This document shows, one piece after another, positions 16,965 to 26,298 of a DNA stretch of 64,000 nt. A program made the translations under genes and the position numbers. The DNA lies in the NCBI RefSeq assembly GCF_016805985.1, contig NZ_CP017661.1, positions 1,550,001-1,614,000 of the forward strand, written 5' to 3'. Below the pieces are notes generated by a model, which saw only the letters and a program-made list of their open reading frames with translations, was not told the origin of the DNA and made no database searches. This DNA comes from Microbacterium sp. JZ31 (GTDB lineage Bacteria > Actinomycetota > Actinomycetes > Actinomycetales > Microbacteriaceae). Each line of letters begins with the position of its first letter. Within the stretch, counting starts at the first letter, position 1.

Positions 16965-18176
16965 ATGAGCGCCGATCGGCCCACGCCCACGGCGGACGCC
17001 GCATCGGCGCCCGCGCGCACGATCGCGACGCTGCTGCTCCGGCAGCCGTTCGGAGCGGGATTCTTCCTGACACTGGGCGGCCTCGCGGCGATCGCGCTCG
17101 GCATCGCGATCACGAACCTCTCGACGGTGCTTGTGTACATCGCGCTGGCGCTGTTCGTCGCGCTGGGCCTCGACCCCGCCGTCGAGTGGATCGCGCGCCG
17201 CGGACTGTCCCGCGCGTGGAGCATCACGATCGTCTGCGCCGCATTCGTCGCGGTGATCGCCGGCGTGCTGCTGCTGATCGTCCCGACGGTGGTCGAGCAG
17301 ATCGCGCAGTTCGTGCGCTCGCTGCCGGCCGCGGTCGCCGAGCTCCGCAGCTCCGATCTGTATGCGAGTCTTGAGAGCTCCTTCGGCGAGCAGGTCACCG
17401 GCATGCTCGCCGAGGTGCAGACCTTCCTCACGAATCCCGCCAACATCGCCGCCATCGGCGGCGGCGTGCTGCGGGTCGGCACGACGATCGCGACGGCGGC
17501 GTCGGGAGTCGTGATCGTCATCGTGCTGAGCCTGTACTTCCTCGCCTCCCTGCCGTCGATGAAGACCTCCCTGACGCGGCTCGCCCCGGCGCACAGCCGC
17601 CCCCGCGTGCGCAGCCTGACCGACGAGATCACGGCGTCCGTCGGCGGCTACCTGGGCGGCATGGTGATCCTCGCGTTCTTCAACGCGGTCGTCGCGTTCG
17701 TGCTGCATCTGCTGCTCGGCCTGCCGTTCCCGCAGCTCATGGCGGTGACGGCCTTCTGCATCACGCTCATCCCGCTCGTCGGATCCGTCCTGTTCTGGAT
17801 CGTCGCCTCCTCGCTCGCGCTCTTCACGAGCCCCACGAGCGCACTGATCTTCGCCGTCGTCTACCTCGTCTACATGCAGCTCGAGGCCTACGTGCTCACG
17901 CCGCGCGTCATGAACCGGACGATCGCCGTGCCGGGGTCGCTCGTCGTCATCGGGGCGCTCGTCGGGGGCACGCTGCTCGGCCTCCTGGGAGCGCTCGTGG
18001 CGATCCCCGTGACGGCCTCGGTGCTGCTGATCGTCACCCAGGTGCTGATCCCGCGGCAGGATGCGAAGCTCGCACCGTCGCGCCCCGACGCCGTCCCCCC
18101 GGCCGAACCGCGCGATCGGTCCGACCTCGCGCACGACGGAGGAGAGGCAGGAGACCGTGATGGCCCGATCCGCTGA
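16965..18176 (+). CDS. AI-2E family (TqsA/YdiK-like) transporter
   Basis: 403-aa membrane protein of PF01594. It has paired N-terminal helices (FLTLGGLAAIALGIAITNLS), a hydrophilic loop around residues 115-165, then a C-terminal bundle with GGYLGGMVILAFFNAVVAFV and PLVGSVLFWIVASSLALF. The typical family sequence at the seventh helix (YMQLEAYVLTPRVMNRTIAV) is present. Members export autoinducer-2 or other solutes, or act as sodium/proton antiporters; which applies cannot be told. The hydrophilic C-terminal tail of about 45 residues is species-specific. Confidence 0.9.
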   Translation: MSADRPTPTADAASAPARTIATLLLRQPFGAGFFLTLGGLAAIALGIAITNLSTVLVYIALALFVALGLDPAVEWIARRGLSRAWSITIVCAAFVAVIAGVLLLIVPTVVEQIAQFVRSLPAAVAELRSSDLYASLESSFGEQVTGMLAEVQTFLTNPANIAAIGGGVLRVGTTIATAASGVVIVIVLSLYFLASLPSMKTSLTRLAPAHSRPRVRSLTDEITASVGGYLGGMVILAFFNAVVAFVLHLLLGLPFPQLMAVTAFCITLIPLVGSVLFWIVASSLALFTSPTSALIFAVVYLVYMQLEAYVLTPRVMNRTIAVPGSLVVIGALVGGTLLGLLGALVAIPVTASVLLIVTQVLIPRQDAKLAPSRPDAVPPAEPRDRSDLAHDGGEAGDRDGPIR

Positions 18177-18450
18177 CAGGCGCCGACGGGAGCGCGAGGC
18201 GATCCGAGCCGAGGTGCACCGGCGGGCACACGGGTGAATCTTCGCCGCTGCCGTCGCCGCGGTGGCCGTGGGCCTCGCGGGCCTGCTCCTCCCCGAGCGC
18301 AGCCTGCAGCTGATCTCGCTCGTGCTGGGCGTCTACTTCGTGGCGGCGGGCATCACGCGCGCCGGCGCCGCCTACGACGTCGGGGCGCCGCCCGTGCGGC
18401 GCGCCATCGTATTGATCTCCCATCGCGCCGCCGAGCAGGACAGCAGATAG
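18160..18450 (+). pseudogene. Remnant of a small DUF308/HdeD-like membrane protein gene
   Basis: An ATG at 18160, after GGAGACCGTG, opens a 25-codon reading frame rich in Arg (MARSADRRRREREAIRAEVH) that stops at TGA 18235-18237. The same frame then continues without a break for 70 codons, giving FAAAVAAVAVGLAGLLLPER and LQLISLVLGVYFVAAGITRA, two hydrophobic helices like the first pair of DUF308/HdeD proteins, and ends at TAG 18448-18450. HdeD proteins have about six helices, so the locus is both interrupted (a TGG to TGA change would explain it) and truncated. It overlaps the 3' end of the AI-2E gene by 17 nt. A GTG at 18262 could still start a 62-aa peptide. Confidence 0.5.
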
Positions 18451-18558
18451 GACGCCAGATGGGCGAGGGAAATGAGTCTCATGCGTCCAGTCAGAACCAT
18501 GACGTAACGGCGGGGTCAAGCCCCACCCCGATGCCGCGCCCCACAAGCTGACGGTGGG

Positions 18559-18564
18559 TAGCGT
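18559..18564 (+). promoter_or_regulatory. -10 hexamer TAGCGT of the ion channel gene (leaderless)
   Basis: TAGCGT ends exactly 6 nt before the GTG start at 18571. Confidence 0.45.
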
Positions 18565-18570
18565 GATCCC

Positions 18571-19455
18571 GTGACGTGGTTCTGGACGCTCTGCGGCATC
18601 GCGCTCATCGTGGGCGGGCTGACCGAGGTGTTCCGCACGCTCCTGCATCCGGTCGGACGCGGGCGCCTCACCCGCTGGGTCGCGCAGGGCACGTGGCACG
18701 TCTGCGCCCTCTTCGGCAGTCGCGGCCTTGTGCTCGCCGGCCCCTTCGGCGTCATCGGCGTGATCCTCCTGTGGGTGGGCATGCAGATCGTCGGCTGGGC
18801 CATGGTGTATCTGCCCCACGTCCCCGACGGGTTCAGCTACTCCCCCGGGCTGCGGCCGGAGGACTATCCCGATGCGCTGGAGGCGTTCTACTTCTCGGCG
18901 GTGAGCCTTTCGACCCTGGGCCTGGGAGACGTGGCCGGATCGGATCCGTGGGTGCGATTCATCAATCCATTCGAGTCGGTCATCGGCTTCGGCCTGCTGA
19001 CCGCGGCCGTGTCCTGGTTCCTGGAGCTGTACCCCGGCCTGCGGCGGCGCCGCGCGTTCGCCCTGCGCCTCGCCGTCCTCGAGCGCGCCGGCTTCGGGGT
19101 CGAGCTGCCCCACATCGATGCCGCCGTCGTGGCGGGCACGCTGCACAGCCTGGTCGCCGAACTCGCGCAGGTGCGCGTGGACCTGACGCAGAGCTCTGAG
19201 AGCTACTTCTTCTCCGAGCGCGAGCGGGAGAGCTCGCTGCCCGCCATGATGCCGTTCGCCCTATCTCTGGCCCGGCGGGCCGGCGCGTCCGATCATGCGG
19301 GTGTGCGCACGGCGGGCGACGCGCTGCGGGAGGCGATCGCCGACTTCACTCAGGAGCTGAGAACGCAGTTCCCGCTGAAGGCCCGCGACATGGACGAGAC
19401 GCTCGTCGAGTACGCGATCCGGCACGGTCAGAAGCCGCCGGCCCTTACGGGCTGA
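18571..19455 (+). CDS. Two-TM potassium-channel-like protein
   Basis: 294-aa protein with an ion-channel domain (PF07885). An N-terminal helix, a second helix (GVIGVILLWVGMQIVGWAMV), a pore segment FSAVSLSTLGLGDVAGSDPW and a following helix around residues 130-150 are visible. The selectivity filter reads TLGLGD instead of TVGYGD, so potassium selectivity is uncertain. The C-terminal 130 residues are cytoplasmic and helical, without an obvious RCK domain. GTG start. Confidence 0.8.
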   Translation: MTWFWTLCGIALIVGGLTEVFRTLLHPVGRGRLTRWVAQGTWHVCALFGSRGLVLAGPFGVIGVILLWVGMQIVGWAMVYLPHVPDGFSYSPGLRPEDYPDALEAFYFSAVSLSTLGLGDVAGSDPWVRFINPFESVIGFGLLTAAVSWFLELYPGLRRRRAFALRLAVLERAGFGVELPHIDAAVVAGTLHSLVAELAQVRVDLTQSSESYFFSERERESSLPAMMPFALSLARRAGASDHAGVRTAGDALREAIADFTQELRTQFPLKARDMDETLVEYAIRHGQKPPALTG

Positions 19456-19548
19456 AGGGAAGACCGCAGCGACTCCGCGACATGACAGCTCACCCGGACT
19501 CCGAGCGGAGCGGAGCCTGGCGGCGCGGCCGCTTTCGCGAAAGGGAAA

Positions 19549-19571
19549 GGGCCCGTCCGATGGACGGGCCC
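19549..19571 (-). terminator. Rho-independent terminator after tRNA-Asn
   Basis: GGGCCCGTCC-GAT-GGACGGGCCC is a perfect 10-bp stem with a 3-nt loop. On the minus strand it is followed by TTTCCCTTT, giving a T-rich tail directly downstream of the tRNA-Asn gene. A second palindrome, CTTTCGCGAAAG (19532-19543), lies just beyond. Confidence 0.75.
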
Positions 19572-19574
19572 TGA

Positions 19575-19650
19575 TGGCTCCCCGGCTTGGACTCGAACCA
19601 AGAACCTGCCGGTTAACAGCCGGCTGCTCTGCCAATTGAGCTACCGAGGA
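19575..19650 (-). tRNA. tRNA-Asn (GTT)
   Basis: Minus-strand cloverleaf: acceptor TCCTCGG pairing with CCGGGGA (one G-T pair), D arm with GCTCAATTGGCAGAGC, anticodon loop CTGTTAA (GTT) on a GCCGG/CCGGC stem, T arm TTGG-TTCGAGT-CCAA, discriminator G and encoded CCA (19575-19577). It lies downstream of the ABC ATPase gene. Confidence 0.95.
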
Positions 19651-19707
19651 TCATTCCTCTGCCCCTCGCGGGGCAACCCCACAATCTTAGCAAAGCGAAA
19701 CGGATGC

Positions 19708-20496
19708 TCACGACACGGGCGCGCGCCCTGGCGTGTCGGGGGTCCAGAGCACCTGGCCGTCCGCGGACTGCGCGACGACGTGCCCACCGCGCAGGCGCAG
19801 ATGCGCGGCGCCCAGTTCGCGCGCGAAGGCCGCGTCGTTGCTGGCGACGACCGCCGCCATACCCGCGTCGCGGCGCCGGCGCACGATCGCGTCGAACACG
19901 ACGTGGCGGACCTCCAGGTCGATGTTGGCGAGCGGCTCGTCGGCGACGAGCACGCGCGGGTCGAGCACGAGCGCTCGCGCGAAGGCCACCCGCTGGCGCA
20001 TGCCGGCGCTGAGCTCGAACGGGAACCGGTCGGCCGTGCCGAGCGGCAGGTGCATCTCGTCGAGCAGCCCTGCGACACGCACCGCGACCGCGCGGCTGTT
20101 GACCCGGCGGTCGCGCGACGTGATGGGCTCCGCGATCGTCTCGCTCACCGTAAGGCGCGCGGGGAGCCCGGCTCCGGCGCCCTGCGGCACATAGCCCACC
20201 CGGTAGGTCAGCACGCGCCGGTCGCGCCCCTTGTGGTGCACGGGGATCCCCGTCACGCGCGCCGATCCGCCGGAGACGGTCATCGTGTCGTCGAGCCGGC
20301 CCGCGAGCACCGCGAGCAGGCTGGACTTTCCGGATCCGGCCTCGCCGGAGACGGCGAGGATCTCCCCCGCCTTGAGGGTGAACGTCACGCCGTCGACGGC
20401 CCGGGTCTCCGGCCCTGCGCCCCAGCGACTCACGCTCAGGTCGTCGCAGACGACGGCATTGACGGGGTCATCCGGGACGCGGAACATGCGTCCCAT
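19708..20496 (-). CDS. Orphan ABC transporter ATP-binding protein
   Basis: 262-aa ABC ATPase with Walker A GEAGSGKSS, Q-loop YVPQGAG, signature ELSAGMRQR (variant of LSGGQ) and Walker B VLVADEP. The expected switch His is replaced (VASNDAAF instead of a THD-type motif), so catalysis may be impaired or altered. Its architecture resembles oligopeptide/nickel importer ATPases. No permease is adjacent; it follows dnaG by 34 nt and precedes tRNA-Asn. The ATG at 20496 is used; a second ATG at 20487 is also possible. It may serve a permease elsewhere or have a non-transport role. Confidence 0.82.
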   Translation of the reverse strand: MGRMFRVPDDPVNAVVCDDLSVSRWGAGPETRAVDGVTFTLKAGEILAVSGEAGSGKSSLLAVLAGRLDDTMTVSGGSARVTGIPVHHKGRDRRVLTYRVGYVPQGAGAGLPARLTVSETIAEPITSRDRRVNSRAVAVRVAGLLDEMHLPLGTADRFPFELSAGMRQRVAFARALVLDPRVLVADEPLANIDLEVRHVVFDAIVRRRRDAGMAAVVASNDAAFARELGAAHLRLRGGHVVAQSADGQVLWTPDTPGRAPVS

Positions 20497-20530
20497 CCTG
20501 CCTGGTACCCGGGCATCCGGGCCAGCCGCC

Positions 20531-22444
20531 TCATTCGACGTCGATCAGCGCGCGCCTTTCGTTGTCGAGGTCGCGCAGGCGCACGCGCAGGGACCGCCCC
20601 TCGTCGGAGGTCGGCGCGGTGCGCTGCACGGCTCCGAGCAGCTCCGCCTTCTCCCCGTCGAGCGAGCGCAGGACGAGGCGGCGGCAGATGTCGTTGACCG
20701 ACGCGATCGCGTGGTCGTCGTCCCGCGCCGGGAAGTCGCGCGCGAGCAGCTCGCCCGCCAGCTGGCGGTACGGCTCGCGCACGGTCTCGATGGCGTTCAG
20801 CGCCCATCCGGGCCGCGTGCGATCCGCCGCCGCCGCCACGCTCGCGCGCACGGCCTCGAGGGCCTGCGTCCGGAACGGGATCCCGAGCGCACGCGCGAGG
20901 AGGGCCGGATCGATCCGGTGCCCGTAGAGAAGGACACCGGTGAGCGCGTCCCGCTCGAGCGCCACGTCGGTCGAGCGTGGCAGCGACGCGAGCGTCACGC
21001 GCTCCAGCGGCGCCTGCACGGCGGGCTCCGACCCTGGCATCGGCCGCGGCCCCGAGCCGGGCATCGGCCGGGGCTCCTGCCGAGCATCGCCCTTCGCACC
21101 CTGACCCACGGATCCGCTCGCCCTGCGCGCCGCCTGCTCGACCGCGCCGTGCACGTCGCGCGGCTCCATGCCGAGCTTGCGCGCCAGCACGCGCTCGTAT
21201 CCGGCCCGCACCATCCGGTCGCGGATCGCCGCGACGATCGGGGCCGCCGAGCGCAGCGCGCCGATGCGCCCCTCGACGCTCGCGAGGTCGAAGCCGCCGA
21301 TGCGGCGGTCGATCACGAACTCGAACATCGGCACGCGGTGGTCGAGCAGGCCGCGCACGGCGCCGTCGCCGCGCTGCAGACGCAGGTCGCACGGGTCCAG
21401 CCCGTCGGGCGCGATCGCCACATAGGTCTGGGCGTTGAAGCGGTTGTCCTCCGCGAACGCGCGGATCGCTGCCTTCTGGCCGGCCTCGTCGCCGTCGAAC
21501 GTGAAGACGACCTCGCCGGATGCGGACTCGTCGCCCATCACGCGCCGCAGCACCGTGACGTGCTCCGACCCGAACGCCGTGCCGCAGGTCGCGATCGCGG
21601 TCGTCACACCCGCCAGGTGGCACGCCATGACGTCGGTGTACCCCTCCACCACGACGACGCGCTTGGGATCGCCGCGCGAGATGTCGCGCTTGGCCAGGTC
21701 GAGGCCGTACAGCACCTGCGCCTTCTTGTAGATCGGCGTCTCGGGTGTGTTCAGGTATTTCGGGCCCTGATCGTCGTCGTACAGCTTTCGTGCGCCGAAG
21801 CCGATCGTCTGGCCCGTGACGTCGCGGATCGGCCACACCAGCCGGCCTCGGAAGCGGTCGTAGACGCCGCCGCGCTGATTGGTCGAGACGAGCCCGGCGG
21901 TCGTGAGCTCCTCGCGCGAGAACCCCTGGGCCGTGAGGGCCTTGAGCATCGCGTCCCAGCCCTTGGGCGCGTAGCCGACCCCGAAGTGCGCTGCGGCCCC
22001 CGCGTCGAAGCCGCGCTCCCCGAGGAAGCGTCGAGCGGGCTCGGCCTCGGGAGAGACGAGCTGCCCGCGGAAGAACTCGGCGGCAGCGGCGTTGGCGGCG
22101 AAAAGGCGCGAGCGTCCGCTCGTCTCGGGTGCAGGCCCGCCGTCCTCGTAGTGCAGCGTGTAGCCGATGCGCGCCGCGAGGCGCTCGACCGCCTCCGTGA
22201 AGGTGACGTGGTCCATCTCGCGCAGGAACGTGTACACGTCGCCCGACTCGCCGCAGCCGAAGCAGTGGTAGTAGCCGACCTGCGGCCGGACGTGGAAACT
22301 CGGGCTCTTCTCGTCGTGGAAGGGGCACAGGCCCTTGAGCGATCCCACGCCCGCGGAGCGCAGCGCGACGCGCTCGCCGACCACGTCGGCGATGTTCGTG
22401 CGCGCCTTGACCTCCTCGACGTCGGCCTGGCGGATCCTCGGCAT
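20531..22444 (-). CDS. dnaG: DNA primase
   Basis: 637-aa replication primase. The N-terminal zinc ribbon is visible as CPFH (Cys40, His43) and CFGC (Cys61, Cys64). The TOPRIM core carries [17 protein letters not shown] and [11 protein letters not shown] acidic residues, and a helicase-interaction region follows. A linker around residue 460 holds a short duplication (PMPGSGP/PMPGSEP). Its ATG shares one base with the dgt stop (TGATG). The order dus-dgt-dnaG is conserved in related actinobacteria. Confidence 0.97.
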   Translation of the reverse strand: MPRIRQADVEEVKARTNIADVVGERVALRSAGVGSLKGLCPFHDEKSPSFHVRPQVGYYHCFGCGESGDVYTFLREMDHVTFTEAVERLAARIGYTLHYEDGGPAPETSGRSRLFAANAAAAEFFRGQLVSPEAEPARRFLGERGFDAGAAAHFGVGYAPKGWDAMLKALTAQGFSREELTTAGLVSTNQRGGVYDRFRGRLVWPIRDVTGQTIGFGARKLYDDDQGPKYLNTPETPIYKKAQVLYGLDLAKRDISRGDPKRVVVVEGYTDVMACHLAGVTTAIATCGTAFGSEHVTVLRRVMGDESASGEVVFTFDGDEAGQKAAIRAFAEDNRFNAQTYVAIAPDGLDPCDLRLQRGDGAVRGLLDHRVPMFEFVIDRRIGGFDLASVEGRIGALRSAAPIVAAIRDRMVRAGYERVLARKLGMEPRDVHGAVEQAARRASGSVGQGAKGDARQEPRPMPGSGPRPMPGSEPAVQAPLERVTLASLPRSTDVALERDALTGVLLYGHRIDPALLARALGIPFRTQALEAVRASVAAAADRTRPGWALNAIETVREPYRQLAGELLARDFPARDDDHAIASVNDICRRLVLRSLDGEKAELLGAVQRTAPTSDEGRSLRVRLRDLDNERRALIDVE

Positions 22445-23808
22445 CAGTCGGCCCCGACGCGCACCGGCTGCGGCGCGGCGGCGCGCGGACGCGCGCCCGG
22501 GCGCGCGTGGCGCGGCGTCCAGATGCCGACCTCGGCCGGATCGATCTCTCCCACGAGGCGGTTATGCCAGTCGATCGCCGTCTGGTCGGTCAGGCTCGCC
22601 ACCTGATCGACGACGACGCGGGCGCGCTCGGCGTCGTTCTCGGCGGCATGGAAGTCCGCGGCGAACGCCGGCTCGAACACCTCGCCGCCGGCCGACCACA
22701 GCGTGTCGGTCGACAGCAGCGCGTCGGCGAGGCGCTTGAGCACACGGCGCTGCTCCTTGTAGACGCCCTTGCGCGCCTCGATGGTCACGATCGACGATCC
22801 CATGACGCCCTTGAGCACCGCGATCTCGACCTCGATGACGCGTGGCACCACGACGTGGGCGTTGTAGCGCGCGAGCGACGGGCCCACGTACGCCTCGCGC
22901 GTGGCGGCCACTGCGGCACGGGCGAAGCGGCCGATCAGGTCGCTCGTCAGGTTCTTCAGGCGTGCGAGATCCTGCCGCGACCGGTCGAACGACCTCAGCC
23001 ACATCGGCTGCCTCGTCAGGCGGTACAGGCCGTCCGCCAGCTCCTCGCGCGAGTAGTCGTAGCCCACCCACTGCTGGATCTTGCCGATCAGCGGATGGTG
23101 CTGCACCGGATCCGCGAGCGCCTCGAGGTCGATGTAGCCGTTCACGACGGCGTCCTCGAAGTCGTGCACGGAATAGGCGATGTCGTCCGAGAGGTCCATG
23201 ACCTCGGCCTCGATGCACCGCAGCCGCCCCGGAGCGCCGTCGCGCATCCAATGGAACACCGCCTCGTCCTCGGGATAGACGCCGAACTTCAGGCGCCCGC
23301 CCGGGTCGGGCACGGGGTTGTCGACCGTCCACGGGTACTTGCACGTGGCGTCGAGGCTCGCGCGCGTCAGGTTGAGTCCGACGGAGTGGTCGCGGTCGTC
23401 GAGCACCTTCGCCTCGAGCCGCGTCAGGATGCGCAGCGACTGCGCGTTGCCCTCGAAGCCGCCGATGTGGTCGGCCCACTCGTTGAGCGCGCGCTCGCCG
23501 TTGTGCCCGAAGGGCGGATGGCCGAGGTCGTGACTGAGGCACGCCGTGTCGACGACGTCGGCGGACAATCCGAGCGAGATGGCGAGCTCGCGGCCGATCT
23601 GCGCCACCTCGAGCGAGTGCGTGAGGCGGTTGCGCGCGAAGTCGGCCGAGCTCGCGGGGCTCAGCACCTGCGTCTTGGCCGCAAGGCGGCGCAGACCCGC
23701 CGAGTGCAGCACGCGCGCCCGGTCGCGCGCGAAGTCGTCGCGCTCGGAGCGGTGCCGCTCGGCGAAGAAGCGCTCGGCGTCGCCCTCGCGGTATCCGTCG
23801 GGGCGCAT
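22444..23808 (-). CDS. dgt: Deoxyguanosinetriphosphate triphosphohydrolase-like HD protein
   Basis: 454-aa dNTPase of the HD superfamily. Metal-binding residues are visible in [36 protein letters not shown] and [17 protein letters not shown]. It hydrolyses dNTPs to deoxynucleosides and triphosphate and so helps set the dNTP pool next to the primase gene. The ATG at 23808, 4 nt after the dus stop, is used; in-frame GTG codons at 23820 and 23823 would overlap dus. The C-terminal tail is basic and Pro/Ala rich. Confidence 0.92.
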   Translation of the reverse strand: MRPDGYREGDAERFFAERHRSERDDFARDRARVLHSAGLRRLAAKTQVLSPASSADFARNRLTHSLEVAQIGRELAISLGLSADVVDTACLSHDLGHPPFGHNGERALNEWADHIGGFEGNAQSLRILTRLEAKVLDDRDHSVGLNLTRASLDATCKYPWTVDNPVPDPGGRLKFGVYPEDEAVFHWMRDGAPGRLRCIEAEVMDLSDDIAYSVHDFEDAVVNGYIDLEALADPVQHHPLIGKIQQWVGYDYSREELADGLYRLTRQPMWLRSFDRSRQDLARLKNLTSDLIGRFARAAVAATREAYVGPSLARYNAHVVVPRVIEVEIAVLKGVMGSSIVTIEARKGVYKEQRRVLKRLADALLSTDTLWSAGGEVFEPAFAADFHAAENDAERARVVVDQVASLTDQTAIDWHNRLVGEIDPAEVGIWTPRHARPGARPRAAAPQPVRVGAD

Positions 23809-23812
23809 GCCG

Positions 23813-24967
23813 TCAGCCACCACTGGTGTCCAGCTCCGCTCCCTGGAGCTCGCAGCTCGCGTCCTCGCCGATCTCTCGCGAGTCGAGCCAGCCCTGCGGC
23901 AGCACGGGTCGCTTGGGCGAACCGGCACGACCGCGCTGCCCCTCGGCGGCGGCGCCCGGGTAGGGCGCGTCGTGGTCGAGCTGCGCCAGCAGGTCGTCGA
24001 TCTCGGCGAGGCTGGACGCGGTCGCGAGACTCGCACGCAGGTCGCCGCCGACCGGGTAGCCCTTGAAATACCACGCGACGTGCTTGCGGATGTCACGGCA
24101 GCCGCGATCCTCGTCCTCGAAGAACTCCACGAGCAGTTCGGCGTGCCGACGGAAGCCGCGCGCGACGAACCCGAGGTTCGCGTCGACCACCGGGGCGTCG
24201 GCGCCGAACGCGGCGGCCAGCTCGCCGAACAGCCACGGCCGCCCGAGACAGCCGCGCCCGACGACGACACCGTCGCATCCGGTCTCGTCCATCATCCGGA
24301 CGGCGTCGGCCGCGCTCCAGATGTCGCCGTTGCCCAGCACCGGGATGCTCGTGACGGTCTCCTTGAGCTTCGTGATCGCCGACCAGTCGGCCGTGCCCGA
24401 GTAGAACTCGGCGGCCGTGCGCGCGTGCAGTGCGACGGCCGCCGCGCCGGCGCCCTCCGCGATCCGCCCCGCCTCGAGGTAGGTGAGGTGATCCGCGTCG
24501 ATGCCCTTGCGCATCTTGACCGTGACCGGGACGTCGCCCGCGGCCTTGACCGCGCCCTCGACGATGTCGCGGAACAGCCCGGTCTTCCACGGCAGCGCGG
24601 AGCCGCCGCCCTTGCGCGTCACCTTCGGCACGGGACAGCCGAAGTTCAGGTCGATGTGGTCGGCGCGGTCCTCCTCGGCGATGATCCGCGCGGCCTCGGC
24701 CGTCACGGCCGGGTCGACGCCGTACAGCTGGATCGACCGCGGCGTCTCGGACTCGTGATGCCGGATCAGGCGCATCGTGGTCTCGTTGCGCTCGACGAGC
24801 GCGCGCGTCGTGATCATCTCGCTGACGTACAGGCCGGCGCCGTACTCGCGGCACAGCCGGCGGAACGCGGTGTTCGTGATGCCCGCCATGGGTGCGAGGA
24901 CGACCGGCACGTCGAGGTCGATCGTGCCGATGCGCAGCTGGCGCGGGCGGGTCAGAACAGAGGTCAC
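23813..24967 (-). CDS. dus: tRNA-dihydrouridine synthase (DusB-like)
   Basis: 384-aa flavoenzyme that reduces uridines in tRNA D-loops. FMN-binding TIM barrel with PVVLAPMAGITNTAFRRLCR at the N-terminus, the catalytic Cys in NFGCPVPKVTRKGGGSAL, KMRKG, ALHARTA and VVVGRGCLGRPWLF. The GTG at 24967 is supported by GAGAAT 6 nt upstream. A tail of about 40 residues follows the domain. First gene of dus-dgt-dnaG. Confidence 0.94.
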   Translation of the reverse strand: MTSVLTRPRQLRIGTIDLDVPVVLAPMAGITNTAFRRLCREYGAGLYVSEMITTRALVERNETTMRLIRHHESETPRSIQLYGVDPAVTAEAARIIAEEDRADHIDLNFGCPVPKVTRKGGGSALPWKTGLFRDIVEGAVKAAGDVPVTVKMRKGIDADHLTYLEAGRIAEGAGAAAVALHARTAAEFYSGTADWSAITKLKETVTSIPVLGNGDIWSAADAVRMMDETGCDGVVVGRGCLGRPWLFGELAAAFGADAPVVDANLGFVARGFRRHAELLVEFFEDEDRGCRDIRKHVAWYFKGYPVGGDLRASLATASSLAEIDDLLAQLDHDAPYPGAAAEGQRGRAGSPKRPVLPQGWLDSREIGEDASCELQGAELDTSGG

Positions 24968-25058
24968 GGATCCATTCTCACAGAATCGGCATGGGCGATC
25001 GCCGAGCGTCGTAGCCTGTTGAGAGCAGGCGATGCCCGAGCGAACGGAGTGAGTCGAC

Positions 25059-25559
25059 GTGGACACGACAGATCTGCCCCCTGTGCGGGAGATCCCCTTC
25101 GCGGACGCCTCCGGTGCGGAGCGGACGCTGTCCGAGTTCGACGGACCGGTGCTGGTCGTGAACGTCGCGTCGAAGTGCGGCCTCGCGCCGCAGTACGAGC
25201 AGCTCGAGGAGCTGCAGCGCACGTACGGCGATCGCGGGTTCCAGGTCGTCGGGTTCCCCTGCAACCAGTTCATGGGTCAGGAGCCGGGGTCGATGGAGCA
25301 GATCCTCGAGTACTGCTCCACGACCTGGGGCGTCACCTTCCCGGTGAACGACAAGATCAAGGTCAACGGCCCGAAGGCGCATCCGCTCTACAAGGCGCTC
25401 AAGAAGACGCCGGACTCCCACGGCAAGGCCGGTCGCGTCGCCTGGAACTTCGAGAAGTTCCTCGTGCTGCCGGACGGAACCGTCACCCGCTTCCGGCCGA
25501 CGCAGAAGCCCGACGACCCGGAGATCGTGTGGCGGATCGAGGCCGCGCTCCCGCGCTGA
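25059..25559 (+). CDS. Glutathione peroxidase family protein (Cys type)
   Basis: 166-aa thiol peroxidase. The peroxidatic residue is Cys40 in NVASKCG rather than selenocysteine; FPCNQF and WNFEKFLV supply the Gln, Asn and Trp of the active site. As actinobacteria mostly lack glutathione, the reductant is probably thioredoxin. GTG start with GGAG 9 nt upstream. TAGCCT about 50 nt upstream is a possible -10. Its 3' end nearly meets that of the convergent frnE. Confidence 0.93.
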   Translation: MDTTDLPPVREIPFADASGAERTLSEFDGPVLVVNVASKCGLAPQYEQLEELQRTYGDRGFQVVGFPCNQFMGQEPGSMEQILEYCSTTWGVTFPVNDKIKVNGPKAHPLYKALKKTPDSHGKAGRVAWNFEKFLVLPDGTVTRFRPTQKPDDPEIVWRIEAALPR

Positions 25560-25562
25560 GCC

Positions 25563-26255
25563 TCAGTTCGCCGCCGCCCGGTGCTCGGACCAGACCTGGC
25601 GGGCGACCTGGGCGAACGCCTCAGGGGGCTGCGCGCCGCTCACGCCGTACTGACCGTCGATCACGAAGAACGGCACGCCGTTGATGCCGTAGGCGCGCGC
25701 CTGCGCCTGGTCCTGGCGCACGGCGGGGAGGAACTCGTCGTTCTCCAGCGCGTCGCGCGCCGCGGCCTCGTCCAGTCCGACGGACCCGGCGAGTTCGACC
25801 AGTTCGTCGATGCGACCGACGTGCCGGCCCTCGACGAAGTAGGCCGCGAGGAGGCGCTCCTTCATCTCGAGCTGCTTGCCGTGCTGTTTGGCGAAGTGCA
25901 CGAGCTCGTGCGCCTTGACGGTGTTCGTGTGCTGCTGCAGGTCGAAGCGGTAGTGCAGGCCGGCCTGCTCCTTCGCGATCTGCGTGACCCGCTCGTTCAT
26001 CTGCTGCGCCTGCTCGGGCGTGACGCCCTTGTGCTGCGCGAGGAAGTCCGTGCTCGAGCCCTCGAAGTCGACGGGGGTGTCGGGCGACAGCTCGAACGAG
26101 TGGTAGGTGATCTCGACGCGGGGCGCGTCCTCATCCTGCGCCGTCGCGGCGATGCCGTTCTCGAGGTTGCGCTTGCCGATGTAGCACCAGGGGCAGGCGA
26201 TGTCGCTCCAGACGTCGATGCGGATGGGGGCGGGCGTTGCAGTCTCGTCGGTCAC
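25563..26255 (-). CDS. DsbA-family oxidoreductase (FrnE-like)
   Basis: 230-aa thioredoxin-fold protein with CPWC active site (Cys21-Cys24) in VWSDIACPWCYIGKRNLE, and a helical insertion (HTNTVKAHELVHFAKQHGKQ) typical of FrnE. cis-Pro region GINGVPFFVIDG. No signal peptide, so it acts in the cytoplasm. GTG start at 26255; the AGG at its 5' end overlaps a poor ribosome site. It follows uppS by 43 bp in the recO-uppS-frnE order. Confidence 0.9.
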   Translation of the reverse strand: MTDETATPAPIRIDVWSDIACPWCYIGKRNLENGIAATAQDEDAPRVEITYHSFELSPDTPVDFEGSSTDFLAQHKGVTPEQAQQMNERVTQIAKEQAGLHYRFDLQQHTNTVKAHELVHFAKQHGKQLEMKERLLAAYFVEGRHVGRIDELVELAGSVGLDEAAARDALENDEFLPAVRQDQAQARAYGINGVPFFVIDGQYGVSGAQPPEAFAQVARQVWSEHRAAAN

Positions 26256-26298
26256 CTCAAAGACAACGCGCGCGACGGCTCGAGGTATTCCGGATCCG

